From Cylicocyclus nassatus (lineage: Eukaryota; Nematoda; Chromadorea; Rhabditida; Strongylidae), in NCBI GenBank assembly GCA_958299035.1, contig CATQJL010000001.1:8858284-8922283 (forward strand): 64,000 nucleotides of DNA, in the 5' to 3' direction. A model generated the notes under the pieces. That model ran no database searches. It was not told the DNA's origin and was given only the letters and a program-made list of their open reading frames with translations. The position numbers and the translations under genes are program-made. Positions 1 through 12,039 of the stretch are shown in pieces; positions within the stretch are counted from its first letter, which is position 1, and the number at the start of each line of letters is the position of its first letter.

Positions 1-3000
1 AGAACCTGACTGAAAGCTCAGTTCGCCGCTAGGAAGGTCCAGGAATATTCGAAAAAATGAACTTTTTTTGGAATTTTCCTTACCATTCAGCAAAAAAAAG
101 ATGAATTCTTTCAAAACGAAAACACAATGCACAAATATCTTTTTTCGCCGGCCTTCGGGAACAAAATCGTTTGAATGCAATCTTATCTCCCCTCAAAACC
201 TAACTGAAGGCTCAGTTCGCCGCTAGGAAGGTTCAGAAATATCCGAAAAAATAAGTTTTTTTGGAATTTTCCTTACCATTCAGCAAAAAAAGATGAAATC
301 TTTCAGAACGAAAACACAATGCACAATTATCATTATCTGCCGGCCTTCGGGACCAAATCGCTTGAATGCACTCCTATCTCCCCCTCAGAACCTGACTGAA
401 AGCTCAGTTCGCCGCTAGGAAGGTTCAGAAATATTCGAAAAAATGAACTTTTTTTGGAATTTTCCTTACCATTCAGCAAAAAAAGATGAAATCTTTCAGA
501 ACGAAAACACAATGCACAATTATCATTATCTGCCGGCCTTCGGGACCAAATCGCTTGAATGCACTCCTATCTCCCCTCAAAACATGACTGAAGGCTCAGT
601 TCGCCGCTAAAATGGTCCAGGAAAATTCGAAAAAAAGAGCTTTTTTGAATTTCGCTGACCATTCAGCAAAGAAAAGATGAAACCTTTGGAAACGAAACTC
701 CACTTCACAAATATCTTTTTCCACCGGCCTTCGGGACCAAAATCGTTTGAATGCAATCTTATCTCCCCTCAAAACCTGACTGAAAGCTCAGTTCGCCGCT
801 AGGAAGGTCCAGGAATATTCGAAAAAATGAACTTTTTTTGGAATTTTCCTTACCATTCAGCAAAAAAAAAGATGAATTCTTTCAAAACGAAAACACAATG
901 CACAAATATCTTTTTTCGCCGGCCTTCGGGAACAAAATCGTTTGAATGCAATCTTATCTCCCCTCAAAACCTAACTGAAGGCTCAGTTCGCCGCTAGGAA
1001 GGTTCAGAAATATCCGAAAAAATAAGTTTTTTTGGAATTTTCCTTACCATTCAGCAAAAAAAGATGAAATCTTTCAGAACGAAAACACAATGCACAATTA
1101 TCATTATCTGCCGGCCTTCGGGACCAAATCGCTTGAATGCACTCCTATCTCCCCTCAGAACCTGACTGAAAGCTCAGTTCGCCGCTAGGAAGGTTCAGAA
1201 ATATTCGAAAAAATGAACTTTTTTTGGAATTTTCCTTACCATTCAGCAAAAAAAGATGAAATCTTTCAGAACGAAAACACAATGCACAATTATCATTATC
1301 TGCCGGCCTTCGGGACCAAATCGCTTGAATGCACTCCTATCTCCCCTCAAAACATGACTGAAGGCTCAGTTCGCCGCTAAAATGGTCCAGGAAAATTCGA
1401 AAAAAAGAGCTTTTTTGAATTTCGCTGACCATTCAGCAAAGAAAAGATGAAACCTTTGGAAACGAAACTCCACTTCACAAATATCTTTTTCCACCGGCCT
1501 TCGGGACCAAAATCGTTTGAATGCAATCTTATCTCCCCTCAAAACCTGACTGAAAGCTCAGTTCGCCGCTAGGAAGGTTCAGAAATATCCGAAAAAAAAA
1601 GTTTTTTTGGAATTTTCCTTACCATTCAGCAAAAAAAAGATGAATTCTTTCAAAACGAAAACACAATGCACAAATATCTTTTTTCGCCGGCCTTCGGGAC
1701 CAAAATCGCTTGAATGCAATCTTATCTCCCCTCAAAACCTGACTGAAAGCTCAGTTCGCCGCTAGGAAGGTCCAGGAATATTCGAAAAAATGAACTTTTT
1801 TTGGAATTTTCCTTACCATTCAGCAAAAAAAAAGATGAATTCTTTCAAAACGAAAACACAATGCACAATTATCATTATCTGCCGGCCTTCGGAGCCAAAA
1901 TCAATTTTGAAGGCTCGCGAGCTCAGGCTCCCCTCAAAACATGACTGAAGGCTCAGTTCGCCGCTAGGAATGTCCAGGAATATTCGAAAAAATAAGCTTT
2001 TTTTGAGTTTCGCCGACCATTCAGCAAAAAAGCATGAAATCGTTCAAAACGAAAATCCAATCCACAAACATCATTTTCCGTCGGCCTTCGGGACCAAAAT
2101 CGCTTGAATGCACTACTATCTTCTCTCAAAACCTAACTGAAGGTTCAGTTCGCCGCTAGGAAGCTTCACCAATATTAGAAAAAATGAGCTTTTTTGGAAT
2201 TTTCCTGACCATTCAGCAAGAAAAAGATGAAATCTTTCAGAACGAAAACACAATTCACAAATATCATTTTCTGCCGGCCTTCGGGACCAAATCGCTTGAA
2301 TGCACTCCTATCTCCCCTCAGAACCTGACTGAAAGCTCAGTTCGCCGCTAGGAAGGTCCAGGAATATTCGAAAAAATGAACTTTTTTTGGAATTTTCCTT
2401 ACCATTCAGCAAAAAAAAAGATGAATTCTTTCAAAACGAAAACACAATGCACAAATATCTTTTTTCGCCGGCCTTCGGGACCAAAATCGCTTGAATGCAA
2501 TCAAGCAGTGGTATCAACGCAGAGTACTGCTCAGTTCGCCGCTAGGAAGGTCCAGGAATATTCGAAAAAAATGAACTTTTTTGGAATTTTCCTTACCATT
2601 CAGCAAAAAAAAAGATGAATTCTTTCAAAACGAAAACACAATGCACAAATATCTTTTTTCGCCGGCCTTCGGGACCAAAATCGCTTGAATGCAATCTTAT
2701 CTCCCCTCAAAACCTGACTGAAAGCTCAGTTCGCCGCTAGGAAGGTCCAGGAATATTCGAAAAAAATGAACTTTTTTTGGAATTTTCCTTACCATTCAGC
2801 AAAAAAAAAGATGAATTCTTTCAAAACGAAAACACAATGCACAAATATCTTTTTTCGCCGGCCTTCGGGACCAAAATCGCTTGAATGCAATCTTATCTCC
2901 CCTCAAAACCTGACTGAAAGCTCAGTTCGCCGCTAGGAAGGTCCAGGAATATTCGAAAAAATGAACTTTTTTTGGAATTTTCCTTACCATTCAGCAAAAA

Positions 3001-6000
3001 AAAAAGATGAATTCTTTCAAAACGAAAACACAATGCACAAATATCTTTTTTCGCCGGCCTTCGGGACCAAAATCGCTTGAATGCAATCTTATCTCCCCTC
3101 AAAACCTGACTGAAAGCTCAGTTCGCCGCTAGGAAGGTCCAGGAATATTCGAAAAAATGAACTTTTTTTGGAATTTTCCTTACCATTCAGCAAAAAAAAG
3201 ATGAATTCTTTCAAAACGAAAACACAATGCACAATTATCATTATCTGCCGGCCTTCGGAGCCAAAATCAATTTTGAAGGCTCGCGAGCTTAGGCTCCCCT
3301 CAAAACATGACTGAAGGCTCAGTTCGCCGCTAAAATGGTCCAGGAAAATTCGAAAAAAAAAGAGCTTTTTTGAATTTCGCTGACCATTCAGCAAAGAAAA
3401 GATGAAACCTTTGGAAACGAAACTCCACTTCACAAATATCTTTTTCCACCGGCCTTCGGGACCAAAATCGTTTGAATGCAATCTTATCTCCCCTCAAAAC
3501 CTGACTGAAAGCTCAGTTCGCCGCTAGGAAGGTTCAGAAATATCCGAAAAAAAAAAAGTTTTTTTGGAATTTTCCTTACCATTCAGCAAAAAAAAAGATG
3601 AATTCTTTCAAAACGAAAACACAATGCACAAATATCTTTTTTCGCCGGCCTTCGGGACCAAAATCGCTTGAATGCAATCTTATCTCCCCTCAAAACCTGA
3701 CTGAAAGCTCAGTTCGCCGCTAGGAAGGTCCAGGAATATTCGAAAAAATGAACTTTTTTTGGAATTTTCCTTACCATTCAGCAAAAAAAAGATGAATTCT
3801 TTCAAAACGAAAACACAATGCACAATTATCATTATCTGCCGGCCTTCGGAGCCAAAATCAATTTTGAAGGCTCGCGAGCTCAGGCTCCCCTCAAAACATG
3901 ACTGAAGGCTCAGTTCGCCGCTAGGAATGTCCAGGAATATTCGAAAAAATAAGCTTTTTTTGAGTTTCGCCGACCATTCAGCAAAAAAGCATGAAATCGT
4001 TCAAAACGAAAATCCAATCCACAAACATCATTTTCCGTCGGCCTTCGGGACCAAAATCGCTTGAATGCACTACTATCTTCTCTCAAAACCTAACTGAAGG
4101 TTCAGTTCGCCGCTAGGAAGCTTCACCAATATTAGAAAAAATGAGCTTTTTTGGAATTTTCCTGACCATTCAGCAAGAAAAAGATGAAATCTTTCAGAAC
4201 GAAAACACAATTCACAAATATCATTTTCTGCCGGCCTTCGGGACCAAATCGCTTGAATGCACTCCTATCTCCCCTCAGAACCTGACTGAAAGCTCAGTTC
4301 GCCGCTAGGAAGGTCCAGGAATATTCGAAAAAAATGAACTTTTTTTGGAATTTTCCTTACCATTCAGCAAAAAAAAAGATGAATTCTTTCAAAACGAAAA
4401 CACAATGCACAAATATCTTTTTTCGCCGGCCTTCGGGACCAAAATCGCTTGAATGCAATCTTATCTCCCCTCAAAACCTGACTGAAAGCTCAGTTCGCCG
4501 CTAGGAAGGTCCAGGAATATTCGAAAAAATGAACTTTTTTGGAATTTTCCTTACCATTCAGCAAAAAAAAAGATGAATTCTTTCAAAACGAAAACACAAT
4601 GCACAAATATCTTTTTTCGCCGGCCTTCGGGACCAAAATCGCTTGAATGCAATCTTATCTCCCCTCAAAACCTGACTGAAAGCTCAGTTCGCCGCTAGGA
4701 AGGTCCAGGAATATTCGAAAAAATGAACTTTTTTTGGAATTTTCCTTACCATTCAGCAAAAAAAAAGATGAATTCTTTCAAAACGAAAACACAATGCACA
4801 ATTATCATTATCTGCCGGCCTTCGGAGCCAAAATCAATTTTGAAGGCTCGCGAGCTCAGGCTCCCCTCAAAACATGACTGAAGGCTCAGTTCGCCGCTAA
4901 AATGGTCCAGGAAAATTCGAAAAAAAAAGAGCTTTTTTGAATTTCGCTGACCATTCAGCAAAGAAAAGATGAAACCTTTGGAAACGAAACTCCACTTCAC
5001 AAATATCTTTTTCCACCGGCCTTCGGGACCAAAATCGTTTGAATGCAATCTTATCTCCCCTCAAAACCTGACTGAAAGCTCAGTTCGCCGCTAGGAAGGT
5101 TCAGAAATATCCGAAAAAAAAAGTTTTTTTGGAATTTTCCTTACCATTCAGCAAAAAAAAAGATGAATTCTTTCAAAACGAAAACACAATGCACAAATAT
5201 CTTTTTTCGCCGGCCTTCGGGACCAAAATCGCTTGAATGCAATCTTATCTCCCCTCAAAACCTGACTGAAAGCTCAGTTCGCCGCTAGGAAGGTCCAGGA
5301 ATATTCGAAAAAATGAACTTTTTTTGGAATTTTCCTTACCATTCAGCAAAAAAAAGATGAATTCTTTCAAAACGAAAACACAATGCACAATTATCATTAT
5401 CTGCCGGCCTTCGGAGCCAAAATCAATTTTGAAGGCTCGCGAGCTCAGGCTCCCCTCAAAACATGACTGAAGGCTCAGTTCGCCGCTAGGAATGTCCAGG
5501 AATATTCGAAAAAATAAGCTTTTTTTGAGTTTCGCCGACCATTCAGCAAAAAAGCATGAAATCGTTCAAAACGAAAATCCAATCCACAAACATCATTTTC
5601 CGTCGGCCTTCGGGACCAAAATCGCTTGAATGCACTACTATCTTCTCTCAAAACCTAACTGAAGGTTCAGTTCGCCGCTAGGAAGCTTCACCAATATTAG
5701 AAAAAATGAGCTTTTTTGGAATTTTCCTGACCATTCAGCAAGAAAAAGATGAAATCTTTCAGAACGAAAACACAATTCACAAATATCATTTTCTGCCGGC
5801 CTTCGGGACCAAATCGCTTGAATGCACTCCTATCTCCCCTCAGAACCTGACTGAAAGCTCAGTTCGCCGCTAGGAAGGTCCAGGAATATTCGAAAAAATG
5901 AACTTTTTTTGGAATTTTCCTTACCATTCAGCAAAAAAAAAGATGAATTCTTTCAAAACGAAAACACAATGCACAAATATCTTTTTTCGCCGGCCTTCGG

Positions 6001-9000
6001 GACCAAAATCGCTTGAATGCAATCTTATCTCCCCTCAAAACCTGACTGAAAGCTCAGTTCGCCGCTAGGAAGGTCCAGGAATATTCGAAAAAATGAACTT
6101 TTTTGGAATTTTCCTTACCATTCAGCAAAAAAAAAGATGAATTCTTTCAAAACGAAAACACAATGCACAAATATCTTTTTTCGCCGGCCTTCGGGACCAA
6201 AATCGCTTGAATGCAATCTTATCTCCCCTCAAAACCTGACTGAAAGCTCAGTTCGCCGCTAGGAAGGTCCAGGAATATTCGAAAAAATGAACTTTTTTTG
6301 GAATTTTCCTTACCATTCAGCAAAAAAAAAGATGAATTCTTTCAAAACGAAAACACAATGCACAATTATCATTATCTGCCGGCCTTCGGAGCCAAAATCA
6401 ATTTTGAAGGCTCGCGAGCTCAGGCTCCCCTCAAAACATGACTGAAGGCTCAGTTCGCCGCTAAAATGGTCCAGGAAAATTCGAAAAAAAAGAGCTTTTT
6501 TGAATTTCGCTGACCATTCAGCAAAGAAAAGATGAAACCTTTGGAAACGAAACTCCACTTCACAAATATCTTTTTCCACCGGCCTTCGGGACCAAAATCG
6601 TTTGAATGCAATCTTATCTCCCCTCAAAACCTGACTGAAAGCTCAGTTCGCCGCTAGGAAGGTTCAGAAATATCCGAAAAAAAAAGTTTTTTTGGAATTT
6701 TCCTTACCATTCAGCAAAAAAAAGATGAATTCTTTCAAAACGAAAACACAATGCACAAATATCTTTTTTCGCCGGCCTTCGGGACCAAAATCGCTTGAAT
6801 GCACTCCTATCTCCCCTCAGAACCTGACTGAAAGCTCAGTTCGCCGCTAGGAAGGTCCAGGAATATTCGAAAAAATGAACTTTTTTTGGAATTTTCCTTA
6901 CCATTCAGCAAAAAAAAAGATGAATTCTTTCAAAACGAAAACACAATGCACAAATATCTTTTTTCGCCGGCCTTCGGGACCAAAATCGCTTGAATGCAAT
7001 CTTATCTCCCCTCAAAACCTGACTGAAAGCTCAGTTCGCCGCTAGGAAGGTCCAGGAATATTCGAAAAAATGAACTTTTTTGGAATTTTCCTTACCATTC
7101 AGCAAAAAAAAAGATGAATTCTTTCAAAACGAAAACACAATGCACAAATATCTTTTTTCGCCGGCCTTCGGGACCAAAATCGCTTGAATGCAATCTTATC
7201 TCCCCTCAAAACCTGACTGAAAGCTCAGTTCGCCGCTAGGAAGGTCCAGGAATATTCGAAAAAATGAACTTTTTTTGGAATTTTCCTTACCATTCAGCAA
7301 AAAAAAAGATGAATTCTTTCAAAACGAAAACACAATGCACAATTATCATTATCTGCCGGCCTTCGGAGCCAAAATCAATTTTGAAGGCTCGCGAGCTCAG
7401 GCTCCCCTCAAAACATGACTGAAGGCTCAGTTCGCCGCTAAAATGGTCCAGGAAAATTCGAAAAAAAGAGCTTTTTTGAATTTCGCTGACCATTCAGCAA
7501 AGAAAAGATGAAACCTTTGGAAACGAAACTCCACTTCACAAATATCTTTTTCCACCGGCCTTCGGGACCAAAATCGTTTGAATGCAATCTTATCTCCCCT
7601 CAAAACCTGACTGAAAGCTCAGTTCGCCGCTAGGAAGGTTCAGAAATATCCGAAAAAATAAGTTTTTTTGGAATTTTCCTTACCATTCAGCAAAAAAAGA
7701 TGAAATCTTTCAGAACGAAAACACAATTCACAAATATCATTTTCTGCCGGCCTTCGGGACCAAAATCGCTTGAATGCACTCCTTTCTCTCCTCAAAACCT
7801 AGCTGAAGGCTCAGTTCGCCGCTAGGAAGCTTCACCAATACTAGAAAAAATGAGCTTTTTTGGAATTTTCCTGACCATTCAGCAAAAAAGGATGAAATCT
7901 TTCAAAACGAAAATCCAATGCACAAATATCATTTTCTGCCGGCCCTCAGCACCAAAATCGCTTGAATGCACTACTATCTTCTCTCAAAACCTAACTGAAG
8001 GCTCATCGCCGCTAGGAAGCTTCACCAATATTAGAAAAAATGAGCTTTTTTGGAATTTTCCTGACCATTCAGCAAGAAAAAGATGAAATCTTTCAGAACG
8101 AAAACACAATTCACAAATATCATTTTCTGCCGGCCTTCGGGACCAAATCGCTTGAATGCACTCCTATCTCCCCTCAGAACCTGACTGAAAGCTCAGTTCG
8201 CCGCTAGGAAGGTCCAGGAATATTCGAAAAAATAAGCTTTTTTTGAGTTTCGCCGACCATTCAGCAAAAAAGCATGAAATCGTTCAAAACGAAAATCCAA
8301 TCCACAAACATCATTTTCCGTCGGCCTTCGGGACCAAAATCGCTTGAATGCACTACTGTCTTCTCTCAAAACCTAGCTGAAGGCTCAGTTCGCCGCTAGG
8401 AAGCTTCACCAATACTAGAAAAAATGAGCTTTTTTGGAATTTTCCTGACCATTCAGCAAAAAAGGATGAAATCTTTCAAAACGAAAATCCAATGCACAAA
8501 TATCATTTTCTGCCGGCCCTCAGCACCAAAATCGCTTGAATGCACTACTATCTTCTCTCAAAACCTAACTGAAGGTTCAGTTCGCCGCTAGGAAGCTTCA
8601 CCAATATTAGAAAAAATGAGCTTTTTTGGAATTTTCCTGACCATTCAGCAAGAAAAAGATGAAATCTTTCAGAACGAAAACACAATTCACAAATATCATT
8701 TTCTGCCGGCCTTCGGGACCAAATCGCTTGAATGCACTCCTATCTCCCCTCAGAACCTGACTGAAAGCTCAGTTCGCCGCTAGGAAGGTCCACGAATATT
8801 CGAAAAAATGAACTTTTTTTGGAATTTTCCTTACCATTCAGCAAAAAAAAGATGAATTCTTTCAAAACGAAAACACAATGCACAAATATCTTTTTTCGCC
8901 GGCCTTCGGGACCAAAATCGCTTGAATGCACTCCTATCTCCCCTCAGAACCTGACTGAAAGCTCAGTTCGCCGCTAGGAAGGTCCAGGAATATTCGAAAA

Positions 9001-9990
9001 AATAAGCTTTTTTTGAGTTTCGCCGACCATTCAGCAAAAAAGCATGAAATCGTTCGAAGCGAAAATCCAATCCACACATATCATTTTCTGCCTGCCCTCG
9101 GGAACAAAATCACTTGAATGCACTACTGTCTTCTCTCAAAACCTGACTGAAGGCTCAGTTCACCGCTAGGAATGTCCAGGAATATTCGAAAAATGAACTT
9201 TTTTGAATTTCGCTGGCCATATAGCAAAAAAGTATGAAATCGTTCAAAACGAAAATCCAATGCACAAATATCATTTTCTGCCGGCCCTCAGCACCAAAAT
9301 CGCTTGAATGCACTACTATCTTCTCTCAAAACCTAACTGAAGGCTCAGTTCGCCGCTAGGAAGGTCAGGAATATACGAAAAAAAAGCTCTTTGAATTTCG
9401 CTGACCGTTCAGCAAAAAAAAGATGAAACCTTTGGAAACGAAACTACAATGCACAAATATCAATTTCCGCCGGCCTTCGGGACCAAAATCGCTTGAATGC
9501 ACTCCTTTGTCCCCTCAAAACCTGGCTGAAGGCTCGGTTTGCGGCCAGGATGGTTCAGCAATATTAGAAAAAATGAGCTTTTTTGAAATTTTCCTGACCA
9601 TTCAGCAAAAAAAGATGAAATCTTTCAAAAAGAAACTGCAATCCACAAATATCATTTTCTGCCGGCCTTCGGGGCCAAAGTCAATTTTGATCGCGAGCTC
9701 AGGGTCCCCTCAAAACCTGACTGAAGGCTCAGTTTGCGGCCAAGATGGTTCAGCAATATTAGAAAAAATGAGCTTTTTTGGAATTTTCCTTACCATTCAG
9801 CAAAAAAAAGATGAATTCTTTCAAAATGAAAACACAATGCACAAATATCTTTTTTCGCCGGCCTTCGGGACCAAAATCGCTTGAATGCACTCCTATCTCC
9901 TCTCAGAACCTAACTGAAGGCTCAGTTCACCGCTAAGAAGGTTCAGAAATATTCAAAAACGAGTTTTTTTGCGTATTTCTCTGACCTTTT
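1..9990. repeat. Satellite array, ~192-bp monomers with higher-order structure
   Basis: Tandem array of about 52 monomers. The anchor CAGTTCGCCGCT recurs at 19, 213, 404, 597 and 789, giving a ~192-bp unit. Monomer variants alternate in a fixed order. The first ~770 bp (4 monomers) is repeated almost exactly from about 771. A variant carrying the block GAAGGCTCGCGAGCT recurs near 3258, 4826 and 6390, and near 3850 and 5414, a period of ~1565 bp (8 monomers). Monomers diverge toward the right edge (9000-9990), as expected where homogenisation is weaker. Short open frames on both strands are by-products of the repeat and are not called as genes. A centromeric, heterochromatic or other role cannot be decided from sequence. 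Confidence 0.97.
2503..2527 (+). other. SMART cDNA-synthesis primer sequence embedded in satellite (artefact)
   Basis: A 25-nt segment beginning AAGCAGTGGTATCAACGCAG and ending AGTAC interrupts a monomer. From memory it matches the commercial SMART/SMARTer oligonucleotide exactly. Here the monomer lacks its usual ~28 bp between GAATGCAATC and CTCAGTTCGCC. This is best explained as adapter or chimeric-read contamination in the assembly, so the local array structure should not be trusted. Confidence 0.9.
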
Positions 9991-10424
9991 AGCGAAAAGG
10001 GGATGGAAAGTTACGTGATGAGGCTCCATTACATAAAACCTTGAATTTTGATCACGAACTTTAACACCCTCGAAATTTGCTTGAATCAGTTTATCGCAGA
10101 AAAACAAAATTAGATTGTCAGCATTATCCCAAGGTTTTTCGTGGTTATGGGATTTGAGCGGAAAAGAGAATGAAACTTTCAAAATGAGGCCCCACTTCAG
10201 AGAACGTCGATTTTTGCCGCCCGTCCGGACCAAGATTAATCGAATGCTCATCTTTCGCCGGGGAAGTCAAATTTTTATCATAGTTATACTACTTATACGT
10301 AAGGCAGCGTTAGTGGGTATTTTGCTGATACTTGTGCGGAAGGCTCTACTCCACAGAAAGTTAACTGTTGGTGAAGAAATGTCACATGAAGAGTCAAATA
10401 AAAGCCGTGAGCTCCATATAAGTA
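9991..10424. other. Degenerate right edge of the satellite, no gene seen
   Basis: Faint resemblance to the monomer continues (gccgcccgtccggaccaag near 10220 recalls the monomer's gccttcgggaccaaa). No splice signals or domain could be recognised in the overlapping open frames on either strand. Confidence 0.4.
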
Positions 10425-10918
10425 ACTAGCTGGCTTGCCCGGCTTCGCCGGGCCTGCCAGCTAGACCCGTGTACGTATGTTCCGAATAGAATTTTTTATT
10501 TCTGAACCGATTGGGACCGAACTTTGCACACATACACTTCGGGGCAGGGAGCGTGTCACAGCCCACTTTTCGTTATCGATCGATGTCGATTTTATTGATT
10601 TTTTGCAAAATTTGAGCTAGGGGGCTAGGATTTTGCACAGGGGGGTAATCGAGCATGCTGATCACCCCCTTCGGGGTGATCAGCATGCTCGATTACCCCC
10701 CTCTGTCAAATCCCAGCCCTCTAGCTCGAATTTTGCAAAAAATCAATAAAATCGATATCGATCGATAACGAAAAGTAGCCTATGACACGCTCCCTGCCCC
10801 GAAGTATATGTGTGCCAAGTTTGGTCCCGATCGGTTCAGAAATAAAAATTTCTATTCCGCACATACGTACAGACATACATACAGACATACAGACAGACAT
10901 TCAGCTTTATATATAAGA
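10425..10918. repeat. Foldback repeat of the ACTAGCTGG...TATATAAGA family
   Basis: Starts ACTAGCTGGCTTGCCCGGC and ends with an ACATAC/AGACAT-rich tail then TTTATATATAAGA. The halves are inverted copies of each other. The centre is a perfect palindrome with 29-bp arms (10640-10668 and 10673-10701) and a 4-nt loop, containing GTAATCGAGCATGCTGATC. Relatives lie at 39406, 40136, 51939 and 54707. I could not assign a transposon superfamily. Confidence 0.85.
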
Positions 10919-11102
10919 TAAAATACTGCTTGCATATGTGCACGACAGTACAGAATGACTCAAACGATCAATGACTTTCTTCGTACCCCATCGGCGACAG
11001 CCACTGTGACAGAAACACAACAACAATCTCTCGCCCAGATTAATGACTACCATATACCGCATATAGGTTATCGGTAATTCTGAAATGAAATGTTTTTGTG
11101 AT

Positions 11103-11107
11103 CAGCC
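11103..11107 (+). repeat. Target-site duplication, left copy (CAGCC)
   Basis: CAGCC directly precedes the 5' LTR and matches the 5 bp after the 3' LTR at 21259-21263. A 4-6-bp duplication is usual for BEL/Pao integration. Confidence 0.9.
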
Positions 11108-11188
11108 TATCATCGGTGACGATGATGTCTCCTCACGGGGGGCGGGGCGCGGCCCCGCATGTTGTTTTGGTGGCTTTGGCCCCCCTTA

Positions 11189-11641
11189 CAAGGGAATGGT
11201 CAGAAGTCGAAGTGGCCAATCCATACAAGCTGCATACCAATCGATGCAGCATAGAATGCTGATTTCAAATGTGTCTTCCGTATCTGCAGAGCGCCTTTGT
11301 GGGCGAAGTTATGAGCAGCTTTACTGCGGAAAAATCGTCCACAAAAACTGCAAAATTAGGCAGATCGCTGCTCTTTTAGCTCACCTTTAGGTACGAGCCA
11401 TATGAACTGACCTAGTTACACGTTTTGGTCCAACACTGAGCCGAGAATGGCTTTGTACGGCCAAGTTTGACCTTTACACGCACAATTTCTTAGCAAAATG
11501 ATGACATTTAACGGCTTATAACTTCGCCTACAAAAGCGCTCTGCAGATAAGGAAGACAGATCTGAAATCAGCATTCTATGCTGCATCGAATGGTATGCAG
11601 CTTGCTTGAATTGGCCACTTCGATTTCTGACCATTCCCTTG
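11189..11641. mobile_element. Tc5-like foldback MITE inserted in the 5' LTR
   Basis: 453 bp with inverted termini CAAGGGAATGGTCAGAAGTC / CGATTTCTGACCATTCCCTTG, flanked by TTA at 11186-11188 and 11642-11644. The intact 3' LTR shows the empty site CTTAG, matching the CTNAG target and TNA duplication known for Caenorhabditis Tc4/Tc5 elements. Each arm carries a subterminal block around GCTGATTTCAAAT(G/C)TG and ATCTGCAGAGCGC. No transposase is encoded, so movement would need a source elsewhere. Confidence 0.93.
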
Positions 11642-11675
11642 TTAGTTGTTACTCTACATTGGCGATAACCGCCCC

Positions 11676-11681
11676 AATAAA
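11676..11681 (+). terminator. Polyadenylation signal in 5' LTR
   Basis: AATAAA within the LTR; the equivalent copy in the 3' LTR is at 21146-21151. Confidence 0.55.
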
Positions 11682-11791
11682 CCTCTCGCTCTCAACTGTC
11701 TGTTTGCCTCGAAGAATCCACTGAACCACCAAAAAGTAAGTTTAACTCGGGTACAATTACCCAAGAGTCTCGCACAGTATACCCAATATTC

Positions 11792-11809
11792 TGGTGCATC
11801 GGCCTAAAC
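11792..11809 (+). other. Candidate primer-binding site
   Basis: The segment beginning TGGTGCATCGGC starts three bases after the 5' LTR, where an LTR retroelement pairs with a tRNA 3' end (…CCA). The cognate tRNA could not be named from sequence alone. Confidence 0.4.
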
Positions 11810-12039
11810 AGCCTATTCCTCCCGCGTCACTTGGTTGATTCCATTTGGCCCCTGGAGAGAGACTAGCTCGCTGAGCAAACCAAGACTCCCGTGCCTACAC
11901 CGGAGCAACTCCAGTACTCACAGTACCTGGAAACTTTGCACATACTGCAAAAACCTACTCCAGTGCCCAGCACCCGGAGAAAATTCCTGTACCCTAGTAC
12001 CGGGAAATTAGCAAATCTTTTGCGCAGAACTGCTACAAA

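Larger units (their letters stand above)
11108..11788 (+). repeat. 5' LTR, interrupted by a Tc5-like MITE
   Basis: 225 bp of LTR (11108-11188 and 11645-11788) identical to the 3' LTR, split by a 453-bp insertion plus a duplicated TTA. The first 80 bp is strongly GC-rich. AATAAA at 11676-11681 marks a likely polyadenylation signal shared with the 3' LTR. The insertion lies upstream of AATAAA, where it may disturb promoter function of this copy. Confidence 0.93.

Noticed and set aside
2376..9884. Many 60-150-codon frames in the satellite on both strands
   Set aside because: They repeat with the monomer, occur in opposite directions over the same DNA, and lack splice or initiation context.
1..9990. 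CRISPR-like array
   Set aside because: Units are contiguous ~192-bp satellite monomers with no unique spacers, in a eukaryotic context.
10955..11077. Small 40-codon frame beginning MTQTINDFLRTP
   Set aside because: Pleasant composition but no splice or promoter evidence; it lies between two repeats and ends just before the retroelement.
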